Shown here: positions 1 to 7,566 of the stretch, in pieces
Layout of the letters: every line of letters begins with the position of its first letter
Position numbering within the stretch: position 1 is the first letter of the stretch
From: an uncultured Eubacterium sp.
Lineage (GTDB): Bacteria; Bacillota; Clostridia; Lachnospirales; Lachnospiraceae
Direction: 5' to 3'
DNA: 19,882 bases
Assembly (NCBI GenBank): GCA_910579145.1
Contig: CAJTTQ010000051.1
Location: forward strand, 1-19,882
Program-made: the position numbers and the translations under genes
The notes under the pieces: generated by a model
Told to the model about the DNA's origin: nothing
Database searches by the model: none
Seen by the model: only the letters and a program-made list of their open reading frames with translations

Positions 1-51
1 AGGCATCAAATGATCCGGGATATGTTTAGGAGAATAATAGAAAATGATTAA
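1..51 (+). CDS. C-terminal end of a gene cut by the window edge
   Basis: Only this frame stays open from base 1; it encodes RHQMIRDMFRRIIEND and stops at TAA 49-51. The other two forward frames close within 30 bases. The stop overlaps the first codons of the ATPase at 44 by 8 bases, an arrangement typical of translational coupling, so a real upstream gene in the same operon is likely. Sixteen residues are too few to name it. DUF262-type proteins are sometimes found before DUF3696 ATPases, but nothing here tests that. Confidence 0.45.
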   Translation, partial: RHQMIRDMFRRIIEND

Positions 52-1144
52 ATATGTTCAAATAGAAAACTTTAAATCGTTGAAGAAGTTTTCCCTGCCA
101 CTTGAAAATTTAAACTTATTTTTTGGCATGAACGGGATGGGGAAATCATCGGTGATTCAGTCCTTATTGCTGATTCGACAGAGTTTTTGGGAAAATCATC
201 AGTCAGATCTTGATTATTTATACACAAATGGAGCGTTGACCAGGCTCGGAACAGCGAAGGATGTATTGTGTCAGAACGCAGAGGACGAGAAAATACGGTT
301 TTATGTGCAGTATTCGGAGAAACTGAGTTATGATCTTCAGTATGAAGCTGGAGACTCAAAAAGTGACCAGTTGAAACGCATCCAGTCAGTTGGTAACGAA
401 ACATACGACACATCGTTGTTTACGGATGAGTTTTTATATTTGGGCGCAGAACATCTCGGTCCTCGAAAACAATACAGCACCGAGAACTGGAAAAAAGATG
501 GAGTGAGCAAATTCGGCGTTTTTGGTGAATTTGTCGTTCCATTTTTGGCGATGGAAGGTGAAACCGTGCGGGTGCCAGATAACATGTGCCTTGATATGGG
601 AAAAACGGACCGGCTGATCGACCAGGTGTCTGCATGGATGTCTAAAATATCTCCGGGAATCAAACTCTCTGCTGAATTGCTGCCTTTGATCGAAAAAGCC
701 AAGCTAAATATCAGTTATAGTGGCAAAACGCTGGCATTTGAGCCGTTTTTACCAGTGAACGTAGGATTTGGTATTTCATATGTCCTGCCTCTTATCGTTG
801 TTCTACTGATCTCCAGTGAAAAGAGTCTGGTACTCATTGAAAATCCAGAGTCCCATCTTCATCCCAAAGGACAGTCGGCAATGGCGGAACTGATAGCATT
901 AGCATCAGAAAATGGATGTCAGATCGTCTGTGAATCCCATAGCGACCATATCATCAATGGCATTCGGGTGGCAGCCAGACAGGGCTTGATCGACCATCAA
1001 AAGCTGATGGTATCTTATTTCAGTAAAAATGAACAGCAAGAGACAGTGACAGAGCATATTATGGTGGATCAAAAAGGAGAGTTAAGTGAATATCCGGCTG
1101 GTTTGCTGGATGAATGGGGGATCTTGATGTCAGAGCTGATATAG
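44..1144 (+). CDS. SMC/OLD-like AAA ATPase with DUF3696-type C-terminus
   Basis: A 366-residue ATPase of the ABC/OLD-like class. The N-terminus is the usual IENFKSLKKF strand and helix, followed by Walker A GMNGMGKSS (residues 28-36). The Walker B region is LVLIENPESHLHP with E266 and E269 visible, and the switch histidine lies in CESHSDHIINGIR (H299). The tail, with a conserved VDQKGELSEYPAGLLDEW pattern, matches what I know of DUF3696. There is no TOPRIM or HNH nuclease domain, so it probably powers or senses for a separate effector. AGGAG at 28-32 supports the ATG at 44. The next gene starts 10 bases after its stop, so the two are almost certainly co-expressed. Such ATPases are common in phage-defence loci; the exact role is not known. 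Identification as ATPase is secure, the defence role is inference. Confidence 0.85.
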   Translation: MIKYVQIENFKSLKKFSLPLENLNLFFGMNGMGKSSVIQSLLLIRQSFWENHQSDLDYLYTNGALTRLGTAKDVLCQNAEDEKIRFYVQYSEKLSYDLQYEAGDSKSDQLKRIQSVGNETYDTSLFTDEFLYLGAEHLGPRKQYSTENWKKDGVSKFGVFGEFVVPFLAMEGETVRVPDNMCLDMGKTDRLIDQVSAWMSKISPGIKLSAELLPLIEKAKLNISYSGKTLAFEPFLPVNVGFGISYVLPLIVVLLISSEKSLVLIENPESHLHPKGQSAMAELIALASENGCQIVCESHSDHIINGIRVAARQGLIDHQKLMVSYFSKNEQQETVTEHIMVDQKGELSEYPAGLLDEWGILMSELI

Positions 1145-1154
1145 TGGAGGATAC

Positions 1155-1940
1155 ATGGTGGAGATATACTTTAATGAACTGTCGTTGACGGATAAGGATT
1201 CGTTGTGTTATGAAACAGTAGAAAAAATGACCGACGTATATAAAGAGTTAGTAAAATACGGAATAACGACCTGCCGGATCAATGAGAAAGATAGGAAGGA
1301 CTTATTTCATCGACTCAAGGGACTACCGAACGAGAAGACGATCAAGAATTTTTACTTTTCTTTTTTCAGATCGCCGTATGAATCGGATGCGGTAGAGGAA
1401 AAGCAGGAGGAGTACTATAAGCATTCCTGGTTTTATAAGGAACAAGAGTGTTTTGGTCTAGCGATAGCATTTATATTGAATTCCCTTTGTTACAGCATTT
1501 TTGATCAGACGTGGAATGAAACTTATATTACGATTAGTAAAGATTCCCAAAAGGTAAATGTGAAACATATCTGCACGGAACACGAAGTCAGATTTCATTT
1601 GGAACGCTGGCCGGTTAAGTCAGAGCTTGAATTGATTACATGTAACATTGCTGAGAAGGATAAGAAAATAGTTTTGCGAGATGATCACGGAAAGGATAAA
1701 TTATTACAGTTTTCGAAAAAATTAGTACGTAGTCCGTATGTGATCGGCGTGATAAATTCACTTCCACATCAGTCCCATAACAGAAAATTTATTAAGCAAA
1801 TAGAAGAAAATGGTCTGATTCAAATTGGACTGCCGTGGACGGACAGAGGATTGGGGCTAGTGGTACAAACAACGGGAAGAACAAAAGAGGAAACGGAAAA
1901 GATTGCTGACATATTGAAGGGAAAATATGGTTATAAATAA
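1155..1940 (+). CDS. Unrecognised partner of the DUF3696-type ATPase (candidate effector)
   Basis: A 261-residue soluble protein with no signal peptide or membrane segment, started by ATG 1155 after GGAGG at 1146-1150. I do not recognise a named domain. Visible landmarks are an N-terminal IYFNELSL segment, a central block around residues 95-125 (GLAIAFILNSLCYSIFDQTW), a segment with H and E residues (HICTEHEVRFHLERW) and a C-terminal GLIQIGLPWTDRGLGLVV followed by TTGRTKEETEKIADILKG. The last part looks like a conserved fold element that I have seen in unannotated ATPase-linked proteins, but I cannot name a family. By analogy with two-gene defence systems it may be the nuclease or toxic effector controlled by the ATPase; no catalytic motif proves this. 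Confidence 0.7.
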   Translation: MVEIYFNELSLTDKDSLCYETVEKMTDVYKELVKYGITTCRINEKDRKDLFHRLKGLPNEKTIKNFYFSFFRSPYESDAVEEKQEEYYKHSWFYKEQECFGLAIAFILNSLCYSIFDQTWNETYITISKDSQKVNVKHICTEHEVRFHLERWPVKSELELITCNIAEKDKKIVLRDDHGKDKLLQFSKKLVRSPYVIGVINSLPHQSHNRKFIKQIEENGLIQIGLPWTDRGLGLVVQTTGRTKEETEKIADILKGKYGYK

Positions 1941-1977
1941 TGATGATAGAAGAGGCAATAGAGAAAGGGGTATACAT

Positions 1978-3228
1978 ATGGCTGAAATAGCACAAGTGAT
2001 CAAATATGAAGGTGATAATTCCACTTTTATTTGGAAACATCCGTGTGAGGATTTTAATACCCTTACACAACTTATCGTTCACGAATCACAGGAAGCGGTC
2101 TTTATGATGAATGGCCAGGCGCTTGATCTGTTCGGTGCCGGCAGGCACACGCTTGAAACACAGAATATCCCGCTGATTGGCAGGCTATTGACCCATGCTA
2201 CGGGAGGGCAGACGCCGTTTCACTGTGAAGTCTATTTTATCAATCTTACGGAGCAGATGGCGGTCAAATGGGGAACGGATAGTAAGATCCAGTTTATGGA
2301 GCCGTCTTATCAGTTCCCGATCGAAATCGGAGCGAGCGGTGAAATGAGTCTTCGTGTGGAGGATTCACGAAAGCTGCTTGTCAAGCTCGTCGGCACGGAA
2401 GACCGTTTTACCCATACGACGCTGACCGAGTATTTTCGTTCATTTCTGATGACAAGGGTAAAAACGTACCTTGCCAGGATCATTCGTGAACAGTCGATCA
2501 GCATTTTTGAGATTGATGAGAAGTTACAGCCGTTATCGGATGCGCTTCACGAATTGCTGATCCCGGATTTTGCTGATTATGGAATTGCGCTGGAGCGGTT
2601 TTTTGTGACGACGATCGTCCGGCCGGATGGTGACAGTGCATATGAAAAGTTCAAAAGCCTGCATTTCCGTCAGTACGCGGACGTCGCAGAGGCAAAACTG
2701 CGGCAGCAGGTCGGAGTGATCGATCAGCAGACAGAGGCACAGAAAATGGTGATCGAATCCCAGGCCATTGCGCAGAAGCGTTCGCAGGAGGGATATACAT
2801 ACAAGCAGGAGCGCGGCTTCGATGTGGCAAGTGAGGTGGCGCGCAACGAGGCGGTCGGACAGTTTACCAACATGGGAGTCGGGTTTGGGACGATGGCAGG
2901 TGTGGGCGGCGCAGTCGGCGGCATGGTCGGCGGTGTGATGAATGATGCCCTGCAGTCCGCGGTCCTGCCGTCTGCAGCAGATACGGAGGTAAAGGTCTGT
3001 GCCAAATGTGCAAAGCCATTGCCCAAAGGGGTAAAGTTTTGTCCGGAGTGCGGGGAGAAAGTGGCCGGTGAACGTGGAATTGTATGCCCAGAATGTGGAA
3101 AAACTGTGGCCAAAGGCAGGTTCTGTCCTGAGTGTGGACATAAATTTGCGACGGATAGCTGCCCGAAATGCGGGGCAGAACGAGCAGGTGACGCGAAATT
3201 TTGTTCCGCGTGCGGGGAGAAATTTTAA
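1978..3228 (+). CDS. SPFH (band 7) protein with three C-terminal zinc ribbons (YdjI-like)
   Basis: A 416-residue protein. I place the start at ATG 1978, not at an in-frame ATG at 1927 that overlaps the previous gene, because GAAAGGGG (1963-1970) precedes 1978 at good spacing and the product MAEIAQVIKYEGDNSTFIWK has the usual family start. Residues about 20-230 form an SPFH/virion-core-protein-like domain; then a charged helical stretch (about 225-290), a glycine-rich segment (about 300-325), and six CxxC pairs (341/344, 355/358, 370/373, 383/386, 395/398, 409/412), enough for three zinc ribbons. SPFH proteins assemble at membranes. The Bacillus subtilis relative YdjI belongs to a pspA-linked operon and helps hold PspA at the membrane; no pspA is seen here. 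The next two genes encode a membrane protein and a tail-anchored TIR protein, suggesting one membrane complex. Confidence 0.85.
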   Translation: MAEIAQVIKYEGDNSTFIWKHPCEDFNTLTQLIVHESQEAVFMMNGQALDLFGAGRHTLETQNIPLIGRLLTHATGGQTPFHCEVYFINLTEQMAVKWGTDSKIQFMEPSYQFPIEIGASGEMSLRVEDSRKLLVKLVGTEDRFTHTTLTEYFRSFLMTRVKTYLARIIREQSISIFEIDEKLQPLSDALHELLIPDFADYGIALERFFVTTIVRPDGDSAYEKFKSLHFRQYADVAEAKLRQQVGVIDQQTEAQKMVIESQAIAQKRSQEGYTYKQERGFDVASEVARNEAVGQFTNMGVGFGTMAGVGGAVGGMVGGVMNDALQSAVLPSAADTEVKVCAKCAKPLPKGVKFCPECGEKVAGERGIVCPECGKTVAKGRFCPECGHKFATDSCPKCGAERAGDAKFCSACGEKF

Positions 3229-3248
3229 CAGAAAAACGGGAGGGAATT

Positions 3249-3953
3249 ATGAAAAAAGGTTTTTTATATTATGGAACCGTATGGCTGATCCTCGTTGGCG
3301 CTTTTCATCTTATTGTTTTTATGCTGCCGGATGAAGCGGCGGGACTGGATCAATCCGGCGGTGCGTTTTGGACGGGATATGCGTGTATCATGCTGGCGTT
3401 TATTGGCCAGGCGGTTTGCAGTTATCTGTTTTTTAAAAAAAGTGAGAGCGGCGAGCGCACATTTTTGAATCTTCCGCTTATGACACTTAGTTACACTGGT
3501 TTGATCCTAAGTGTCCTGGCCGGCACAGTCTGTATGGCAGTGCCGAACATCCCGAGCTGGCTGGGAGCCGTAGTGGCGGTGCTGATTTTGGCGTTTCATG
3601 CAGCGGCAGTCATAAGCACGTGCGGAGCGGCTCAAATGGCAGGAAATGTTGATCGGAAGATCCAAGAGCAGACACGATTTGTCCGGTCGCTCACCGCAGA
3701 TCTGCAGGCACTTGCCAATCGGGCAGAAGGTGATGCGTTTCAATCAGACATCCGTAAACTAGCGGAAGCCTGCCGTTACAGTGACCCGATGTCAGACGTT
3801 GCGTTAGCAGAAATCGAGGAACAGATCATCCAGTCGTTCCATCTGCTCAAAAAAGCCGTCGAGGGAAAAAAGGCAGAGGAAGTAAGAGATAGGTGTGAAG
3901 AATTGAGCAGGTTCATGGCAGATCGAAATCGAACATGTAAACGGTTAAAGTAA
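3249..3953 (+). CDS. Four-helix membrane protein of the SPFH/TIR operon
   Basis: A 234-residue integral membrane protein of unknown function. ATG 3249 follows GGGAGGG (3238-3244); a longer in-frame reading from 3201 would run into the zinc-ribbon end of the previous gene and is not needed. Hydrophobic segments lie at about residues 6-26, 39-62, 74-97 and 103-125. The remaining C-terminal part (about 130-234) is soluble, charged and mostly helical. The short gaps (20 bases upstream, 35 downstream) place it in one operon with the SPFH and TIR proteins, where it could be the membrane platform. I recognise no catalytic motif. Confidence 0.8.
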   Translation: MKKGFLYYGTVWLILVGAFHLIVFMLPDEAAGLDQSGGAFWTGYACIMLAFIGQAVCSYLFFKKSESGERTFLNLPLMTLSYTGLILSVLAGTVCMAVPNIPSWLGAVVAVLILAFHAAAVISTCGAAQMAGNVDRKIQEQTRFVRSLTADLQALANRAEGDAFQSDIRKLAEACRYSDPMSDVALAEIEEQIIQSFHLLKKAVEGKKAEEVRDRCEELSRFMADRNRTCKRLK

Positions 3954-3988
3954 AGAATATGCGTTATAAATAAGAGAGGGGATAACGA

Positions 3989-5641
3989 ATGACGATCTTT
4001 AAGTGTAAAATGTGCGGAGGCAGTCTGGAGATCGCAGATGACATGAGCGTTGCAAAATGCCAGTACTGCGGTACGAAACAGACGCTTCCGAGATTGGACG
4101 ATGACCGGAGGGCAAACTTGTATGACCGTGCCAATCATTTTCGCCGGAATAATGATTTTGACAAAGCAATGGGGATCTATGAGCAGATACTCAATGAAGA
4201 CAGTCAGGACGCGGAGGCGTACTGGTCGCTCGTGTTGTGCCGGTACGGCATTGAATATGTGGAGGATCCTGCCACGCATAAGCGCGTTGCAACTGTAAAC
4301 CGTGCGCAGTATACTTCTATTTTTGCCGATGCGGATTACAGATCCGCGATCCAGTATGCAGACGCCTATCAAAAGACATTATATGAACAGGAAGCGCGGG
4401 TGATCGATGAGATTCAAAAAGGTATCCTTGATATTTCTAACAGAGAGGATCCGTTCGACGTATTTATCTGTTATAAGGAAACGGACAATGGCGGCCGCCG
4501 GACACCCGATTCCGTACTGGCGAATGATCTGTACCATGAGCTGACGCAGGAGGGGTATAAGGTATTTTTTTCCCGCATTACGTTGGAGGATAAGCTTGGT
4601 GATGCGTATGAGCCGTACATTTTTGCGGCGCTGAATTCGGCAAAGGTAATGGTGGTACTCGGCACTAAGGCAGAATATTTAAACGCCGTGTGGGTGAAAA
4701 ATGAGTGGAGCCGCTTTCTCGCCCTGATCCGGGGCGGGGCAAAGAAAATACTCATACCTGCGTTTAGGGATATGGATCCCTACGATCTGCCCGAAGAGTT
4801 TTCGCATCTGCAGGCGCAGGATATGTCCAAACTCGGATTTATGCAGGATCTGTTACGAGGGATAAAGAAAATCCTGCACGAGGAAGAGGGGGTGGCAGCA
4901 AGGGGGAAAGAGACGGGGGGACCGAGCAGCTCCAGCGGCTTAAAGTCTCTGTTAGAACGTGCTTTTATGTTTTTGGCAGATGGAGATTGGCAGAGAGCGG
5001 ATAGTTATTGTGAACGGGTACTCGATATGGCGCCCAAAAACGCGCTGGCGTATGTTGGTAAGATGATGGCAGAACTGCACGTCAGTCAGCAGGGGAACCT
5101 CGCAGATCTGGAACAGCCGTTTGATCAAAATAAAAATTTTGTCAAAGCGGTACAGTTTGGGGACCAGGCGCTTTCTGATGAATTGAATGGATATATTACA
5201 TCTATCAACGAGCGCAATGAGAAAGCACGTATAGATAAAATTTATAAGAATGCGTTAAACAAGATGCAATTTGCCAGACAAGAGAGAAAATTTAAAGAGG
5301 CGGCGGAGATGTTCCTTTCTGTGAAAGGGTACGAGAAGGCAGATGTATATGCAAAAGAATGTCTGGAGAAGGCAGATATTGCAAGAAAAGACTGGATTTA
5401 TAATAAAGCTTGCGAAAACATGGCTGAACGGGAAATCGATTCGTACAAAAAGGCGATCAAAGATTTTAAAAGCATCATTGACTGGAAAGATTCGCGCGAA
5501 AAGATCCGACTGTGTGAGCAGAAAAAGAAGGAGATACAAGAAGAGGCGCGCAGGGCGGAAAAAAAGGAAAAATTTCTTTCGATTGCCATACCGATCATCG
5601 TGTTAGCGGGAGCTGTTTTGATTTTTTTAGCTTTGTGGTAA
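3989..5641 (+). CDS. Tail-anchored TIR-domain protein with zinc ribbon and helical repeats
   Basis: A 550-residue protein started by ATG 3989 after GAGAGGGG (3973-3980). It opens with a zinc ribbon (C6, C9, C24, C27). A TPR-like helical region follows (about 40-150), then a TIR domain (about 155-300) starting DVFICYKETD at residue 157. The segment GDAYEPYIFAALNSAKVMVV places E208 where NADase TIR domains such as SARM1 have the catalytic glutamate; this alignment is by eye. Residues about 315-525 are further helical repeats and a charged coiled coil. The last 25 residues (FLSIAIPIIVLAGAVLIFLALW) form one hydrophobic helix, so the protein should be tail-anchored with the TIR facing the cytoplasm. 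Bacterial TIR domains often cleave NAD+ or make cyclic ADP-ribose signals in defence; a scaffold role is the alternative. The zinc ribbon echoes those of the SPFH partner. Confidence 0.85.
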   Translation: MTIFKCKMCGGSLEIADDMSVAKCQYCGTKQTLPRLDDDRRANLYDRANHFRRNNDFDKAMGIYEQILNEDSQDAEAYWSLVLCRYGIEYVEDPATHKRVATVNRAQYTSIFADADYRSAIQYADAYQKTLYEQEARVIDEIQKGILDISNREDPFDVFICYKETDNGGRRTPDSVLANDLYHELTQEGYKVFFSRITLEDKLGDAYEPYIFAALNSAKVMVVLGTKAEYLNAVWVKNEWSRFLALIRGGAKKILIPAFRDMDPYDLPEEFSHLQAQDMSKLGFMQDLLRGIKKILHEEEGVAARGKETGGPSSSSGLKSLLERAFMFLADGDWQRADSYCERVLDMAPKNALAYVGKMMAELHVSQQGNLADLEQPFDQNKNFVKAVQFGDQALSDELNGYITSINERNEKARIDKIYKNALNKMQFARQERKFKEAAEMFLSVKGYEKADVYAKECLEKADIARKDWIYNKACENMAEREIDSYKKAIKDFKSIIDWKDSREKIRLCEQKKKEIQEEARRAEKKEKFLSIAIPIIVLAGAVLIFLALW

Positions 5642-5657
5642 GAGAGGGAGGTAGGAT

Positions 5658-7076
5658 ATGTTACATAGTATAAATTCCGTGCTGACATCCATCAGCGATT
5701 TTATATGGGGTGTGCCCCTCATGGTCCTCATCTTGTCCGGCGGGATCTACCTGACGAGCCGGCTCGGCCTGCTGCAATTGCGGAAACTGCCGCTGGCCCT
5801 GAAGTGGATGGTGAAAAACGAAGAGGACGGGGAAGGGGAGGTGACTTCCTTCGCGGCACTCTGTACCGCGTTATCTGCAACGATCGGTACGGGAAATATC
5901 GTCGGCGTGGCGACGGCGATCTGTGCCGGGGGACCGGGAGCGCTGTTTTGGATGTTAGTCGCCGCCTTCTTTGGAATGGCTACGAAATATGCGGAAGGAC
6001 TTCTCGCGGTGAAATACCGGACGGTGGATGTCGAGGGCCATACTCTTGGCGGGCCGTTTTACTATATCGAGCAGGGAATGGGGAAGAAGTGGAGATTTCT
6101 CGGAAAATTGTTTGCGTTTTTCGGGGCGTGTGTCGGTTTGTTTGGGATCGGCACTTTTACACAGGTAAATGGGATCGCTTCCGCGGTCCAGCACTTTTTT
6201 GATCCAAATAACCGGTTTCAGGTGGAGATCCCTTTTTTGGGCGCCAGTTATTCCTGGACGGTAGTCATCGCTTCTCTTGTGTTGACCGTGTGTGTGGCAC
6301 TCGTGATCATCGGAGGGATCAAACGGATCGCCAGTGTTTCCCAGGTCGTAGTGCCAGCGATGGCAGTCACCTATGTCTTGATCTGTCTGCTGCTGATCCT
6401 GTGTAATATCGGGCAGATCCCGGCAGCTGTGGCACAGATCGTTAAGGGAGCATTCCAGCCGTCGGCGGTAACAGGTGGTGTCGTGGGCAGCATATTTATG
6501 GCGATGCAGAAAGGCGTGGCGAGGGGGATCTTTTCTAATGAGGCGGGACTTGGTTCGGCGCCGATCGCCGCAGCGGCGGCGAAGACGAAAGAACCGGTCA
6601 GGCAGGGACTGGTTTCCATGACGGGTACATTCATTGATACGATCGTTATTTGTACGATGACAGGACTGGCGATCGTTTTGACAGGAGCGTGGCAGGTGAC
6701 GGGGATTGAAGGTGTGCAGGTAACGACGTGCGCGTTCCAGAATGGCCTTCCGATCCCGGGACAGGTCTCTGCCTTTATCCTTATGCTCTGTCTGGTGTTT
6801 TTTGCCTTTACAACGATTCTTGGCTGGGATTATTATTCCGAGCGCTGCCTCGAGTATCTCACGGGAAGCAGGAAGGTCGTAAAAGCCTATCGCTGGCTGT
6901 ACATATTTGCCGTATTGATAGGGCCGTATATGACGGTGGCAGCCGTTTGGACGATTGCCGATATTTTTAATGGATTGATGGCGCTGCCAAACATGATCGC
7001 CATTTTTGCCCTTGGGGGAGTTGTCTCAAAGGAGACAAAAAACTTTTTTTCGGGGAAATTTTCGAGGAAAAAGTAA
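5658..7076 (+). CDS. Sodium:alanine/glycine symporter family protein (AGCS)
   Basis: A 472-residue polytopic membrane transporter, the normal length for the AGCS family, which imports alanine or glycine with sodium. The family signature is clear near residues 75-120: ALSATIGTGNIVGVATAICA, then GGPGALFWMLVAAFFGMATK followed by YAEG. A second conserved part, ARGIFSNEAGLGSAPIAAAA, lies near residue 290. About ten or eleven hydrophobic helices can be traced. The start ATG 5658 has GAGGGAGGT (5643-5651). It begins 16 bases after the TIR gene and so may be read through from it. Whether it serves that system or is a passenger is unclear. Alanine links it loosely to alr further along, but the two are not neighbours. 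The substrate is not determined by the sequence. Confidence 0.92.
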   Translation: MLHSINSVLTSISDFIWGVPLMVLILSGGIYLTSRLGLLQLRKLPLALKWMVKNEEDGEGEVTSFAALCTALSATIGTGNIVGVATAICAGGPGALFWMLVAAFFGMATKYAEGLLAVKYRTVDVEGHTLGGPFYYIEQGMGKKWRFLGKLFAFFGACVGLFGIGTFTQVNGIASAVQHFFDPNNRFQVEIPFLGASYSWTVVIASLVLTVCVALVIIGGIKRIASVSQVVVPAMAVTYVLICLLLILCNIGQIPAAVAQIVKGAFQPSAVTGGVVGSIFMAMQKGVARGIFSNEAGLGSAPIAAAAAKTKEPVRQGLVSMTGTFIDTIVICTMTGLAIVLTGAWQVTGIEGVQVTTCAFQNGLPIPGQVSAFILMLCLVFFAFTTILGWDYYSERCLEYLTGSRKVVKAYRWLYIFAVLIGPYMTVAAVWTIADIFNGLMALPNMIAIFALGGVVSKETKNFFSGKFSRKK

Positions 7077-7092
7077 GATTTCCCTAAACTAT

Positions 7093-7104
7093 TTACATAT
7101 GTAA
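7093..7104. promoter_or_regulatory. BlaI-type operator (TTACATATGTAA)
   Basis: A perfect 12-base palindrome containing the TACA/TGTA half-sites that BlaI/MecI repressors bind. It lies 43 bases before the repressor gene and just upstream of a TATAAT hexamer, where a bound dimer would block RNA polymerase. Autoregulation of the repressor/protease operon is the natural reading. Confidence 0.7.
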
Positions 7105-7109
7105 TCCGA

Positions 7110-7115
7110 TATAAT
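7110..7115 (+). promoter_or_regulatory. Probable -10 box of the repressor/protease operon
   Basis: A consensus TATAAT sits 33 bases before the repressor start codon, directly behind the palindromic operator. No good -35 hexamer lies at 16-18 bases (the region reads AAACTATT), so the promoter may be weak or the spacing unusual. Confidence 0.5.
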
Positions 7116-7147
7116 AAGCAAGACTGTTTGTGTGGAAGGAGGCAGAC

Positions 7148-7528
7148 ATGGGAGAACTGACACCGAGTGAGAACGAATGGATCGTCATGGAGGTGATGTG
7201 GGAATGTGAGGACCCGATGACGGCGTCGCAGATCATAGAGAAATTAAAGGGCATAAAGGAAGTAAGTCCGAAAACGATCCGGGTACTCATCAACCGGCTC
7301 TTAAAAAAAGGAATCATTGATTACACGGTGGATACGCATGATTCCCGGGTATACCATTATTTTCCCATAAAGAGCAGGGAGACATGTCTGGATGAAAAAA
7401 GCGCTCGTTTCGTAAACAGTTATTTTAAAGGAAATCCGCTCGGAATGGTGGCTGCGCTTGTGGAGAACAGGCGGTTTTCCGACGAGCAGATTGACGAGTT
7501 GATCGATATATTAAAAAATGCCAGATAA
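7148..7528 (+). CDS. BlaI/MecI-family transcriptional repressor
   Basis: A 126-residue winged-helix repressor. ATG 7148 is chosen because AAGGAGG ends about 7 bases before it; an in-frame ATG at 7130 would put that ribosome site inside the gene. The DNA-binding part is LTPSENEWIVMEVMWECEDP, then TASQIIEKL, with the recognition helix near SPKTIRVLINRLLKKG, followed by the DSRVYHYFP wing. The C-terminal half (about 80-126) is the dimerisation region. In the known family, a BlaR1-type membrane protease cleaves or inactivates the repressor when a signal arrives. The next gene is exactly such a protease, and the TTACATATGTAA site upstream fits autoregulation. No beta-lactamase or penicillin-binding-protein gene follows, so the regulated output may be the two unknown genes downstream. 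Confidence 0.88.
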   Translation: MGELTPSENEWIVMEVMWECEDPMTASQIIEKLKGIKEVSPKTIRVLINRLLKKGIIDYTVDTHDSRVYHYFPIKSRETCLDEKSARFVNSYFKGNPLGMVAALVENRRFSDEQIDELIDILKNAR

Positions 7529-7566
7529 TCGGTTGCGAAATAGCCCGGATGGAGGTGTTTGATCGT

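Noticed and set aside
2533..3141. Long minus-strand reading frames inside the SPFH gene
   Set aside because: They have no ribosome site, odd composition and lie fully within a clear forward gene; treated as shadows. The same holds for the 324-codon minus-strand frame inside alr.
7021..7050. Hairpin TTGTCTC-AAAG-GAGACAA followed by a T-run near the end of the symporter gene
   Set aside because: It lies inside the coding region 38 bases before the stop, and five bases separate stem and T-run; it is more likely chance than a terminator.
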